From: Axinella damicornis
Taxonomy: Eukaryota > Porifera > Demospongiae > Axinellida > Axinellidae
Direction of reading: 5' to 3'
DNA length: 64,000 nucleotides
Assembly: GCA_963931865.1 (NCBI GenBank)
Contig: OZ007507.1
Coordinates: 17,357,086 to 17,421,085 of the forward strand
Shown: in pieces, positions 1-17,562 of the stretch
Layout: every line of letters begins with the position of its first letter
Position numbering within the stretch: the first letter of the stretch is position 1
Position numbers and translations under genes: made by a program
Notes under the pieces: generated by a model
The model's database searches: none
What the model saw: the letters and a program-made list of their open reading frames with translations, nothing else
What the model was told of the DNA's origin: nothing

Positions 1-502
1 ATCCAATTACTCAACTACCATACTTAGGTATACAGGACTTTCCATGGATGCTTCATTGCTAACAGCAGTGATGCATTCCAGTTGCAGTCATGCTTGGATA
101 TTGAGCTGTATACTACAGCCAGTTGTTGCAGTACACTAGGATATTGGAGGGCAGTAAAAACTTGTACTAACAGCATACCCTTACAATTGCACTAGTATAC
201 ATTCCACGATTAACTCCTTCCCTATTGGCATCCCACTTCTAGGTTAACCAATCAAATTTGTTGGACACATGTAACTTGTAGGAGAGGGTGAGGTAGGTTA
301 GATGTAGCATGAAACACAGCTGTTCATTACTTTCATCAGTGACTATAGCATGCATTCCAAAGCAAAGAGCACAAATTGGGTATGCATTGCAATAACACAG
401 TACTACATAGCTTTGACCATAGGTAATACTACACAGGGTCGTGTTGTTTGGTACCTCAGAGTAGTCTAATACATGTAGCCTTTAGTGTAGATTACCACAT
501 AC

Positions 503-3500
503 TTGGACAGGAAGGCGGCCATAGTCTCATGATGCAGTACTCTGGCTTCCCAGTGAGAGCTACAGAAGGGGATATATCCATATCGAACCACCATAAGACC
601 ATGTTTAGGGAGTAGGTGGGAACACCTACATATTACCCTCCCAACAACATGCATAGCAGATACGCACTTCAATCACGCCACTGTCAACATGCAAGCTTTG
701 GGACTGACCCACTGTTTACATGATAGTTGCTCCCAAATCACCTCATGAAACCTGATACACACCGGTATGTCCTTCTTAGCTGAAATTACAAGTTGTGCCA
801 AATTACACAACTGTATCTTGAGTCTACGAGGGTCATCTATTATACTCACCTCACGCTTGCACTACCGCCATTATTCTCGAGTGGAACAAACGGGAGATCT
901 CTGCAGCCAAAGTAGTTCCTCGCCACTTCAAGCACCTGTGTAGGATCAATGCAGCAAAACAGTTAGCATATTATTATTACGACACAAATCCTGAAAAATT
1001 GAGTCTCAATGATGGCTTTATATTTTCAAATGAGCATGTAGATATATAGATCATTAATTTTCAAGTCTTACTATGAAAGCTGCAGGCTACTCCTGGCCTA
1101 TATAGCATGAGTTGAATTACCCTTGGTGAATTGAGCCCCGTGATTGAAGAGCCAGCGTAGAATCCCGTTGTATCAGGCCGATAGAAGTTCAAACTGCCAT
1201 CGTGGAAGCTATGACAGAGATAGACAGCCTATAATTAGTTTCGCCAACTGTTGAGCTAAACCAATGCATGGACATTGTAACTTGCGGAGAGCTGACTTTT
1301 GAAAATTGTTATTGAAATATAAACTTATTTTGCTAAAACTATAATAGGCACATTTACGCCTTTGACCTACTGATAGCAGAGAATATCTAGTGTCACTCGG
1401 CATCGTTCATACATTGTCATAGACATTACTCTTACTTCTGGAACTGCAAATGGGAGAATCCAAGTGCATGACCTGTTTCATGAAGAATCACGTCAAACAG
1501 TACTTCCGGTATGTGTTCAGTATCCGTGTGGGCAATGAGGTTCTACATCAAAGGGGAGACAAATGTAGCTGTGATTGTTAAACTGGGCTGAAAAGTAATC
1601 AAAATGCCATAAATTCTTGTGGACTGCGGGGATTTTGAGTGTTTATGTGCACATAAGTTCAAGGAATTCATCGAACCATGATGGCACGCACCCAAAGTGC
1701 AAAATAGAATTAACCCAAACCATGAATGGCATTAAACTAATGGATACAGGATACCTCTCAGCAGATTCCGCAAGCCTCGTGACTCTCCGGATCCACTATG
1801 CTGTGCTGTTGTGATTGTCTGCTATGGAACCGGGAAGCAGTGAGTATAGTCTCAAGTGTTATGGAACGGGGAAGCAGTGAATACTCTCAAGTGTTGTTGT
1901 GATTGTCTGGTATTGAACCAGGAACTCCCAAGTGTTGTTGTGATTGTCTGGAATAGAACCGGGAAGTAGTGAGTATACTCTCAAGTGTGTGTTGTGATTG
2001 TCTGGTATGGAACCAGGAACTCCCAAGTGTTGTTGTGATTGTCTGGAATGGAACCGGGAAGTAGTGAGTATACTCTCAGGTGTTGTTGCAATTGTCCGGT
2101 ATTGAACTGGGATGCAGTGAGTACTCTCAAGTGTGTTGTTGTGATTGTCTGGTATGGAACCCACATAGGTGACCAATTGAAACAACATTCTCCATTGTCT
2201 GGCTAGTTGGTTTCTTTTATGGTCAGTTTAAAATCACATTACGTAAAGAACACACCTTGTTGATACACAAGGTTTGATCATATTGGGGCCAGGGGCGACC
2301 ACTCCTCAGAGCTAACAATTCTTGCAGATTGCAATTATTGCAACAATGGGTGCGCTTAAATGTTTCACTGCATAGTTTCACACTTCATGAGTATGCACTG
2401 TCCAATAAGGCTTTACAGAAGTGTCCTGCATGGTTGTACAAACATCACAGCACCATATTTGGATACGCCTTACTGAGGTGCATAGGGTAAGAAATCCAGC
2501 AGACGGCCGGTGCCACTGATCCATAGCACAGGAAGAAGATAATGCAAGGGTGCTACTGGTAGGACAGTAGGCTGTAGAAAGGGATAAAGTGATAGTGTTT
2601 GAGCAACTTGCAGTACAACAAAACTGGAGGATTTATTATTACCAGGATGCAGCCAACTAGTTGCAAGCCTTGAACCACAAGTCTAGCACCTCATGTCCTG
2701 CTTTACTCTCCATGTGATTCAACTGACAAATATACCGGATCTCTCCTCCGCTCTTTCAATTATAATTTATAAGAGGGGAGTTGTTTAGCAAAAACAGCTG
2801 CAGGATGTAATAACATATCTATAGCTCAGTATTATAATTAAAGAAGATATTGGAAATGTATACTTAAACAGCTCAAAGTCATTCTTGTGCACACCAATAG
2901 AAAAATAACCACAAAAAAAGTAATCAGTTTTACATGTCAACTGTGGAAGATGTTAGGAAGTTTGAGTATATAGAGGGTGCCTGTTCCAATACTCCTATGG
3001 TTGAGTTTAACTTGTATTCAGGAATTATATAGCTGAGTGCATATGACGTTACCAGTAGTCTAGACATAGCACATCATTTTACGCTACCATAATCATAAGA
3101 AATGTGTAGCTATAGCTAGCTTCTTAATGTGTTGATAAACTTACATTGGGTCCCTACAAACAGCAGATAGTCCGAGTTTGCTGCCCCACTTCCGCTAACT
3201 CCAGACACATGGCAAGACCCATAGGATGAACTGCACACCTCTCTTGTACCAAGAAACTGACTGGGAACTGTGTATTGTCCACAACGTGTGCTTGAGTGCA
3301 AAACTCTGCACGTTCCCGTATTTGTCCCATAAGTGTACTCATCACACGAGGGTGGTATAGTCATATTGCCTGAAATCCGACGCACCAGAAGAGTCTGGCC
3401 TACAAGCGACAGCATTTTCCTGAACACACCTGTCTGGCTGGTGAGTTGGGAACGGAATGTGCTGGACAAGGGTTCAACAAAGTACGGAGTGATTCGAATG

Positions 3501-4474
3501 GGAGCGAACCCAGCAGCAAACCTCTTCTCATGATCACCACCTTTCACTTGTACTTCAGGGATTTTATCCTGAGCAATCTGAAGGTTACAAACATGAAGGT
3601 TTGTAGCTATTGTGGACCGTATATTGTACAGAAAATTTGCACAATGCATGCTCAACAATGTGTATTTACTGGTACACCAACACAGCTGAGAGCCGGAGAG
3701 TCTGATTAGTTCTATACACATTTTTTTACTAACACATGTTGATGTCTAGTACATCTCTATTATAGTATTACATCTCATGATTACAGGAAGAGAGCATTGC
3801 AGTCCTTATCATACGGACATAGTACTTGGTACAAGAACCATGCAGACAGTTGGCATCAAATTTACTATAGAAAGCAGAAATGGTAGATACATGGCATAGA
3901 AGCAATGATAACTACGTCATAACAATCTTATAGTTCATGCAAAAGGGTCTGATGAGTAACAGAATCAATGTCCCTCGATGTTTTCACCTCGTTCGTGTTT
4001 ACCACAGACACTGGTCTGTCGGCTATAGTCTCGACCCCCCAAAACAAGCCCAGCATTGATCGCTTCCAGTATCCGCTGGAAGCGATCCACGGTGGAGTTG
4101 ATTTGGAAACTATCAGCTAGCAATCTAATTATCACAGTCCTATAGAATTGCTTGTTCACGTTTACCGAAGATTATTGCTGTTAAAATTGGGGTGCTGCCC
4201 AACTCCCCACCTTTTACCTTGCTCTGCAATCACGGTATCCAGCGAAACATGAATAAATGGAACTGAATGGCGGCACTACAGATTAAGTAGCTGACAATAC
4301 TGGCATATTGAGGAAGCAGTAGCTGCTAGGAAGAACCTTATCATGGATGCACAGATGATCACCCTTCGACTTCCCGGCAGGCATCCCATCCACCTCAATC
4401 AGGGCAGTGGAGTGGCAAGCCAGCAGCTGCAGCGAGACAGCCGTCACGGCAAACCAGCGCACAAACGGCTGCAT
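503..4474 (-). CDS. Leishmanolysin-like zinc metallopeptidase (M8), 3' end outside window
   Basis: Secreted or membrane-associated zinc endopeptidase of family M8 (invadolysin/GP63 type). I see seven exons, all in phase with each other: 4474-4337, 3577-3145, 2571-2474, 1542-1436, 1208-1121, 935-850 and 559-503. Exon 1 starts at an ATG followed by a signal peptide (MQPFVRWFAVTAVSLQLLAC) and ends in HLCIHDK, the family's conserved Cys-containing pro-region. Exon 2 has CGQYTVPSQFLG and SDYLLFV; exon 3 CAMDQWHRPSAGF; exon 4 the zinc site HETGHALGFSH; exon 6 ARNYFGCRDLPFVPLE; exon 7 SHWEAR, the family's late His-Trp. These motifs occur in the family order. The exon 1 donor (AAG|GTTCTT) is weak; the other borders are good. 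The C-terminal Cys-rich part must lie left of position 1. Recognition as M8 is firm; exact borders are manual predictions. Confidence 0.88.
1805..2165. repeat. Intronic minisatellite
   Basis: About seven copies of a unit containing GTTGTGATTGTCTGG followed by a TGGAACCGGGAAG-like stretch and TACTCTCAAGTG. Copies alternate between longer and shorter versions (roughly 40 and 55 bp). It lies in the intron between peptidase exons 3 and 4. Open frames across it are only a result of the repeat period. Confidence 0.85.
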
Positions 4475-6051
4475 ATTTGTGCAGTCGTGGGAGAAGTATA
4501 GCATGCATAATCGACATATTGCGCTTTTATGATCTGACTCTCTTGATGCATGACGTCATTATTCCCTGTTACGTGCCCTTTTGTCTGGTCTAAAAGCGCA
4601 TGCGCAATGTGCCCTTTGCCAGCCTCTGCAGGTTGATTACTTTTTAGCAACCACTTGAATGAATTACATGACTTCACAAGGTTATTGACCAGTATGAATC
4701 TCATTATGTGCCCACAAATTTCTGGCGAAAACACCGACTGATAATAGCTGCGGAACGTTCCGCAGCCAGTAGCTATATTATCTATGGACTGACTGACGTA
4801 TTGACTGACATACTGACATGTGGACACAGCACATGGACATCGGAATTATCACCCTACCCCTTGCTAGGCATGCGGTAATTATAGGAACTATCACAATCCA
4901 TTTGTTCACTCACTCACTTCACTCATGCAGGGGAAAAAATGGAGAAATGGATTGCGTAGAACTTGTTGGGCAAGACTGACAGGCCACAAGTTCACAACCT
5001 GCCAGGAAATTTAGGAGCTCTGAGATTGAATCTGCAAGTATCGCAATGCAGTCAGTAACAGCATAATAAAGAAAACAGCATAATTTATGTAATACAAAGA
5101 TGATGACGTCGGCAAACCCGTAGTTGCATTTGAATACACCAAGAAATTCTAAATCATCTCAAACACTAGTACTGTCGGACCTGTTCCAATGCCATGTATA
5201 GGTGGAGGTACATCATTATAAACAAGCTAGTCTTGCTTCATTGGAAGAATGAAGAAGATTGCATGTGTGCCAAAGAATGTGTCAAGTGATATCTTGCAAA
5301 AGCAATTCAGAATTGATCAATCTCAAGTGAGGGTTGCGACTCAGCCAGTCCAGAATAAGGCTTACAGTAACACTTTGCTTTCCCACCCTCAACTTCAATA
5401 CCAGCTTCACCTGCAAGGAATGCAATATTGGAGTTGTTCATTTCCAACTTTTGCGGCCTTGCTATGCCGTATAATTATAACTGACCTCTGATAGCACTCG
5501 TTGTTGGTTGTTTACGCTGTATCCTTTTAATGGTTGGTTGAGATGACACATCACCATCACCACCATCTGCATGAACCAACACGCATATTCCTGAAGATCC
5601 CAGCATAATTATAGAGGACTGTCACAGGGTCTACTTTGCATTGTAGTGTACTGAGAAAGAAGCCATATGCATGCACAGTTGTGTTCAATAATGATGTCAT
5701 CTTGTGGTATAAGAGGTGTGGCTACAGATTGGGTTTGAAATTTGTTTAGCCTAGACTCAAAATTAATACTACCCGAGCTTCTTCAGTAAAAAAAATTGAC
5801 CAATGATCAGCACTAGCATACTTGCTAAACCACTGTCCTATAGAGTGATGCACCATAATAATCTGGAAGGCCTGCTTGAATATAATACTTGGGCTGCCAG
5901 TATAGTATAAAGTATAGTGTTGTGAACCTTTTCCTTTTTACACTAACTGGTTATTGGAAGCCTCATATTGAATATTGACCTGTTAATTGGCAATGTGGTT
6001 TACTATGTCAACTCATCAATAGCAAACTTGTTAGTACAGCTTGCAGCCTTA

Positions 6052-6159
6052 CAGACCTTTGCAGGTTAGGAGGTGATTGGCATAGAGAGAGTGTCCTAAT
6101 TCAATCACAACCTTGAGAGATCCCACCTATCTACTTTGCCCCAAACCTGCAAAGGTCTG
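6052..6159. mobile_element. Short MITE-like foldback
   Basis: A perfect 16-bp inverted repeat, CAGACCTTTGCAGGTT at 6,052-6,067 and its complement at 6,144-6,159, encloses about 76 bp without coding capacity. The size and structure fit a MITE or other foldback element. No target duplication was established. Confidence 0.6.
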
Positions 6160-6769
6160 TACAGAACTTCAGAAATGCATGTAACGATGACAATTCAAAA
6201 CATACAAAACAGACCATGGTTCCAGTACAGACAATAACTGGTTATTAAAATAGTAAGCCAATAATTGACTGGCAGTGTAAATAACCGGTCAATAACCAAT
6301 TATGGGCTACAGGTTCACAACACTAGTATAAAGTACCCTGCACTTATCAACTTTCTGCTTCTGAACAGCCATATATGTGTGAACTATGACAGAAACTCTC
6401 ACATGCACAAGTCCTGCTGTGTTCCTCCTTCATGTACGAGGTTGTGTTGTTCTGTATGTCAGAAACGGGTCCTAAAATTGTCTCACATGTTTGCTGTTAG
6501 GGAAAACAAGTCAACGTTGAGATATTAGCAGCCAAGAGCTACGTAGCTAGTGGTTCTTTTGACTTACTAACTATACTGTACATGTACTATACTGTGGATA
6601 TAACATTAAGATTTTTTAAGCGTGTGTGTGTAACGGATGTGGGATGGTTGGGGGGTTGGACTAGACTATAGTGATGCGCGACCTACATACCGTACTAAAT
6701 ATGCTGTACTAAATATACTGTTCTGAACCTCGAACTCTGTGAAGAATGCTCTAGAACATTGGGCAGGGG

Positions 6770-6905
6770 TTGGAGAATGCAGTTTTGCGACTGCAATCGG
6801 GGAGCAGCAGCTGAAATGCACTCGGAGAGAAGCAGCTGAAACGGATGTGATCGGGGAGCAGCAGCAGAAGCGCACACGATCAGAGAGCAGCAGCTGATTA
6901 ACAAG
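6770..6905. repeat. Imperfect GGGGAGCAGCAGC repeats
   Basis: Several diverged copies of an approximately 30-bp unit rich in GAGCAGCAGCTGA follow each other. Overlapping frames give Ser/Cys/Ala-rich peptides with no similarity that I recognise. Confidence 0.55.
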
Positions 6906-7957
6906 CAGCACAGATTCCGAGAGCAGGTCCTGTCCTTGCTTGCCTGTGAGCTAATGTCTATCTGTCTGACTGATTCAGTCATGCTTTGATCTCTGGCTTG
7001 ATGACCATGGTAGTTACTAGATACACCTTATTCCCGGTACGTAACTTACATAAGCAAATGTAACATAGGAGAAGTTGCTTGGCTGACTTTCCTGTACACC
7101 TCTAAATGTGTCAGAGAAAAACAAAGGCTTATATAGCACAATTCAAATTATGTAATCACCAAGTGTGTCATCGTAGCAACCTTGATTGCGGCTGCAATGG
7201 TAATACAAAATTACCCAACCACCATTCCAAGCTAGCATCTTTCATGACACGTGTGTGCGCTGTAGAAAATTCAGCACATCCCATACAAATCGATTTACTG
7301 TGAGAGGCAATCACTGTGATGAAGGTAACCTTCTAGCAAAACTGTGATGGTTGCGGCAATGCCCCTGCATTTCTGAAAGAAAAACAGTATAGCGAAGCCA
7401 TTTGCATTGTCCAGGTGTATATCTCCTAGAATCTGTAATGGTGCATGTTCATTTTAACTTAGATTACGAAGTCAAAAGCAACCAACAATAAGCAAGGTTT
7501 CACTGATTCGCTACAACGGGGTGTAGGTATAGATAGAGACTTTTAGGTTTCTATGTTTCTGGTTATGGTCTCTCGAAAATACACCCACCTTTGAAAATAT
7601 GCCCACCCCCCTTTTTCGCACCAAGTTGTTGCAAAGGGTCATTTACGCCCACCCTATTAGCTCGAACAGGAAACCAGTGCTGTCAACCAGTGCTGTCAAA
7701 GAGGTTGGACTAAGAAACGAAGGCTGGCTATCGCAGTACTATTTTCATTATGTTGTATGCCATTGTATGATCAGCTGTGTACTGAGTGCATGAGATGAGA
7801 CCGTGCACACCCCTTCTTTGAGCAGCCACTAAAGCTCATCGCCCATGGGCGTACACATGCTATTAATCTGTACAGCCAAAAGTGAGGAAATTCATAGATA
7901 AAGTCTTCGTAGATAAAGTCTCAAGAATATCAGGGTTGATCTATCAAGCATCAGTAC

Positions 7958-13078
<5,121 letters not shown>

Positions 13079-13267
13079 GCCGTACGCATACGCGTGACCT
13101 GACCACATGCTTACGTGTATCTACTGTCTAGCTGGTGTGAGTTTGAGAGTGTGGTGAGCTGAGATAAAGATGTCAATTACACTAATTGTGCAATCACAGC
13201 AATTGAGCAACCAGGAGTAGATGTAATTGACGAGTGTGCAGTCCCAAAGTACGAAGAGCCCCCAAGC

Positions 13268-15700
13268 ATGGAATTGCCAGAATGCCCAGTGCCAGCCCTA
13301 AACTCAGTTGTGGCAGAGTACAAGGATCCTTTTCGTACTACACCTGGTGATACAGAAGAAGCATGCCATTTTATCCCCACTACCGGTAACCCAGTGAAGG
13401 TCCCACCCAGACGAGTCCCTGCACACTACCGAGAGGAAGTAGACCGAGGATACGAGAACAGGGAATCATAGTGGAAAGGAGTAGTCCTTGGATGGCACCA
13501 GCCATCTTCGTACCCAAGAAGTCTGGTGACCTTCGCTTATGCGTGGACTATCGTGAGCTGCACAAAAAGGCGGAAAAGATGCCTACCCACTGCCCGCTGC
13601 CCCTACCAGATGAGGTACAAGCTCTGCTGTCTGGATCAACGGTGCTCTCCACCCTCGATCTCCAGAGTGGATACTGGCAGCTACTGGTCAGACCAACTGA
13701 TCAGGAAAAGACTGCATTTTGCCCAGGGCCAGGCATGGGGCTGTATGAGTTCAGGAGAATGCCCTTTGGATACCCCAAAAGCTTGACAGTTCCTTGGCCT
13801 TGCATCTTACTACCGCCGATACATCTCCCGGTTTTCAGATATTGCAGCCCCCCTTAATGCCCTCACACAGAAAGCTGCACATTTCGCCATGACCAAGGAG
13901 TGTACTGATGCAATTGCCGCACTTAAACACCACCTTGTTCGCACACCAGTGTTAGCCTACCCTCGCTTTGACCCCCAAGCTAGTGAGTTTGTCCTGCAAA
14001 CTGCTGTTGGTCTGGGTGCCGTGCTGGAACAAGATGGTCACACGATTGCGTATGCTAGTCAGTCACTCACAAGCGCGGAGCATCACTATAGCGTGATCCA
14101 AAGAGAACGTTTAGCAGTGGTGTATGCCCTGAAACAGTTCCGTCACTACTTGCTTGGACGCAGGTTCCAGCTCCTCACAGACCATGCCCCACTCCAGTGG
14201 TTGTCTGCACAGAAAATGGAAGGTCGGAATGCTCTGTCGGTGGGCTATAGCTATGCAGGAATTCAATTGTCAAATTGTTTATCGGAAGGGTTCCCTGAAT
14301 ACCAATGCCGATGCTCTCTTTCGTCTCTCTCTATGCCCTCACTACTCTATCATCGATCTCCGTGCAGCTCAACAACACAATGGCACAATTGCCAAGGTGT
14401 ACCGAGCACGTTTGCAATCCAGCACTCCTCCTCGCAACTAAGGCTGGAATCGACACCCATTGCAACGATATCAACAGTTATGGGCTCAACTCCAGATCGT
14501 TGATGGAGTACTTTGTCGACACTACACACCCAGTCCAATGGCTGAGGCTGTAACCGTCCCCATTCTTCCTACCTCCCTCCATCAAGATTCTCTACAGCAT
14601 AATCACAATGCACCGACGGCGGGACACCAAGGGTTTGGGAGAACATTGGAGCGACTGCGACAAGAAGCATTTTGGGTCAGCATGGCAAGAGATGTCGAAC
14701 AATACTGCCGAGAATGTACCAAGTGCCAGCAGTCTAAACTGAGCCGCCCACCACGTGCACCTCTCACCAACATGCCAATTGGCCAGCCATGGCAGATGAT
14801 TGCTGTTGATATCCTCAAGGTTCCCCTGTCCACCAACAACAACAGGTATCTCCTTGTGGTACAGGATTACTTCACAAAATGGGCTGAAGCCATACCCCTC
14901 ATTGATCAGACAGCTGCACGCATCACAGGTGAATTGATCAAGTTGTTTTCAATGTATGGCCACCCAGCCATTCTGCATTCAGATCAAGGCCGCAATTTTG
15001 AGAGCTCCATTCTGGCACAAACCCTGGTGTTCACAAATCCCGAACCACTGCATACCACCTAGAAGGTGATGGTATGGTCGAATGCTTTAACCGGTCCCTT
15101 CTGCAGCTCCTAAGTACGCACGTTGACACACAGGATGACTGGGAATGCTACCTATCACAGGTATTGTATGCCTATCGCACTTCTGTCCACTCCTGTACCG
15201 GGCTTCACCGTTTTTCCTAATGTACGGCCGCAATCCATCTTCAACTCCCTTTTCAAAATCTACTGCATTTGATTCCCTCTCGTACCTGGCACATCTCCGG
15301 GCTAAGCTCGCAGAACTGCGTGACTTTGTGCAATCTGGCAGCAGCAGTTCGAAATCAAAAACGAGCTTATGACCAACATACATCATCACCAGTCAGTGAT
15401 GATGTATGTGGCTCTCTGTCCCAACAGCCGGGAAACTCGGTCCTAAGTGGGAGGGGGAATGGGTCATCCAATCAGTGAAGAGCCCAATCAGTATGGAAAT
15501 TAAACATAGCAGAAACACCACCAAAGTTGCTCATACAAATCGCCTACGACACCGAAATGTTCCAAGCAATGTAACATCTCTGCAATCCGATCCACACACT
15601 AATGTGAGGGACCAACAGTGGGAACCCCCTACTATCGACCATGCATATCTACATGTTCCACCTCCTGCTGCAATTGCACCTCGACGCTATCCACAGTGAC
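13268..15700 (+). pseudogene. Ty3/Gypsy retrotransposon pol remnant
   Basis: Fragments of a pol polyprotein occur in the usual order but in several frames. 13,268-13,470 is the region before reverse transcriptase. 13,471-13,800 is the N-terminal half of reverse transcriptase (FVPKKSGDLRLCVDYREL, LDLQSGYWQL). About 13,800-14,240 is the connection and RNase H part (YYRRYISRFSDIAAPLNALT, FQLLTDHAPLQWL). 14,580-15,050 is integrase with the zinc-binding His/Cys region (CRECTKCQQSK) and catalytic core (VDILKVPL, HSDQGRNFE). The reverse transcriptase jumps from its middle to the connection domain, so the active-site half is missing. Frameshifts separate the blocks, gag and protease are absent, and no long terminal repeats were found. 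It is a decayed, non-functional copy. Confidence 0.88.
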
Positions 15701-15792
15701 ATCGTGCACAACCAGACCGATATGAGCTTCAGTCTAGGAAGGGCAAGTGTAGTAGCCCTGAATTTAATGTGGTTGCCAGGACTACCTTTGAC

Positions 15793-16194
15793 TAGCCTCG
15801 TTCCCAGGCCCTGCCCAGCTTTTCGTCGCTTGCAGTACGGAAAAGCAGGGAGAGCCTGGTATGTTTCGCCACGTGGGCATTACGTAGCCAAAATTTTCAG
15901 AAAAAGCGAAGTTTTGCGTATTGTTCAGAAAAAGCGAAGTTTTGCGTATTGTTCAACCAACTACACGTTCAACGCTTGGTGTGTATGACAGTCGCCCCCG
16001 CTAGCTAGATACATGTGGTAAGTTACCTCGTACTGTTGCTCTTCTTGCTGTTCTGAGCCCCAGTTCGCCCACGTTCAATTAAGTCCTTTCTACCACCTTT
16101 CTACCCTCGACGTCACGCATGTGAGGAAACATACCAGGCCCTCTGCGTTCTTTCGTGCAACCGAAAGCAGCGAGCGGGCCTAGGAACGAGGCTA
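15793..16194. mobile_element. Foldback element, TAGCCTCGTTCCCAGGCC family (long copy)
   Basis: It begins TAGCCTCGTTCCCAGGCC and ends GGCCTAGGAACGAGGCTA, a near-perfect inverted repeat. Shorter members of the same family lie at 19,788-19,934, 21,143-21,214 and 24,807-24,882. The interior contains a direct repeat of GTTTTGCGTATTGTTCA and no gene. Confidence 0.7.
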
Positions 16195-16779
16195 ACCTTT
16201 GACTCTATCACTCATGCACCAGATCGTTTACTATATAGTCACCTAGCTGTCTCTAGCATATCTCATGCACTCTAATTTTACACTATTTCTGTACAGGCTT
16301 GATTACCTTGTAGATCTTGTAGATCATAAGATATGGTTTGCAATTTGGATTGATATACCTGCATCTTGTTGGAAGTTTGGTGTCTGCAAAACAGTTGTTG
16401 CATAATTATACGTACATACCAGGACCTGTCCGTACATACATAGCTACATTACGTATTTTCACAAGATCAGAAATCGATCCCTCATTCAGATAATAGTGTA
16501 AAGCCAGATTCATTACACAGGAATATTTACTTTAGCATTAATTATATTTTAGCTTTCATGATATGTTTATACACACAACAAACACTGGGCTTCAGTTGAC
16601 CACAGTAATGCAGCAGTGATTGATGCTGCACTCAAACCAGGGACTCTCTTTGAGGGTCTCCGACTTCACCATGCAGACTAGCATTTGGCCATGGCATGTT
16701 ATTGCCAAATGCCATAGCGCAAGGCAACTATATGCAGTGTAGTCACGTCGGATTTGTACATTTTGTACATAGGTATATC

Positions 16780-16900
16780 TTTAAGCAGTACATGTATATT
16801 AATATTAAATATATATTAAATATATATTAAATGTATATTAAATGTATATTAATATTAAATGTATATCTTTAAGCAGTACATGTATATTAATATTAAATGG
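16780..16900. repeat. AT-rich tandem repeat
   Basis: Repeats of ATATTAAATGT/ATATATTAAAT type, bracketed by two copies of CTTTAAGCAGTACATGTATA. No coding capacity. Confidence 0.8.
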
Positions 16901-17363
16901 GATTTAGATACCTCGCAGTGAGCAATCTGATTGGTGGAATTTGTACAACTATACTCTAATACAAGGTCAGAAGGCAGCATGCCGCTGTGTGAACATTTGG
17001 TCTATAGTACACTATCTATGTAGCTGATTACTGTGCAATACAAAGAGTTGCTCATAATTTGCAAATATAATACTACCAGCAGACCTCCTGAATCTTCGTG
17101 CTAGGCCAGGGACGCTGAACCTTGCTAATATGTTTGTACTCATCACGGGGATGCACACAATTCAGTTGGATAGCTCAAGTGCACTTCATTGTTCCCTTAC
17201 CTGAGCTGGGGAGTACCCATAACATAAGCAGAGCCACTAGTACTAGGAGTAGTAAAACACCTGAATTCTGCAAAAAAGACAAGTAAACACCAAGACTGCT
17301 TACATTGTATGTAACTCAGCACACGAAGTATGAATACAGAGTAGTACTGTTTCCTAGCGTAGT

Positions 17364-17405
17364 AAGGATACTTGATTACTTTACGTAAAGTAATCAAGTA
17401 TCCTT
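17364..17405. repeat. Perfect 42-bp palindrome
   Basis: Twenty-one bases (AAGGATACTTGATTACTTTAC) followed directly by their exact reverse complement, with no spacer. It lies 30 bp left of the foldback at 17,436-17,562. Confidence 0.95.
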
Positions 17406-17435
17406 GGTAGTACGTAGTAGAAGACAGACGTGGAC

Positions 17436-17562
17436 ATTGGTCCGGCAGGAAGTACATACTTTTAACTGCAGGTAATGGACACGAATGCGCATGCATGGGC
17501 ATTCATGGATTCCTTCGCCCTAAACGTACCATAACCATTGCCCTATTTCCTGCCGGACCAAT
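17436..17562. mobile_element. Foldback element, ATTGGTCCGGCAGGAA family
   Basis: Perfect 16-bp inverted repeats (ATTGGTCCGGCAGGAA at 17,436-17,451 and its complement at 17,547-17,562) enclose about 95 bp. A longer relative is at 20,018-20,377, and a single end (TTTGGTCCGGCTGGAAGTA) is at about 59,230. Confidence 0.75.

Larger units (their letters stand above)
4475..7957. other. Intergenic stretch, no gene recognised
   Basis: It holds the 5' flank of the peptidase gene and probably the unresolved 3' end of the Ig-receptor gene at 7.9-13.0 kb. Apart from a short inverted-repeat element at 6,052-6,159 and imperfect repeats at about 6,770-6,905, I see no conserved domain, RNA gene or convincing exon. 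Open frames here are short and without domain signature. Confidence 0.5.
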
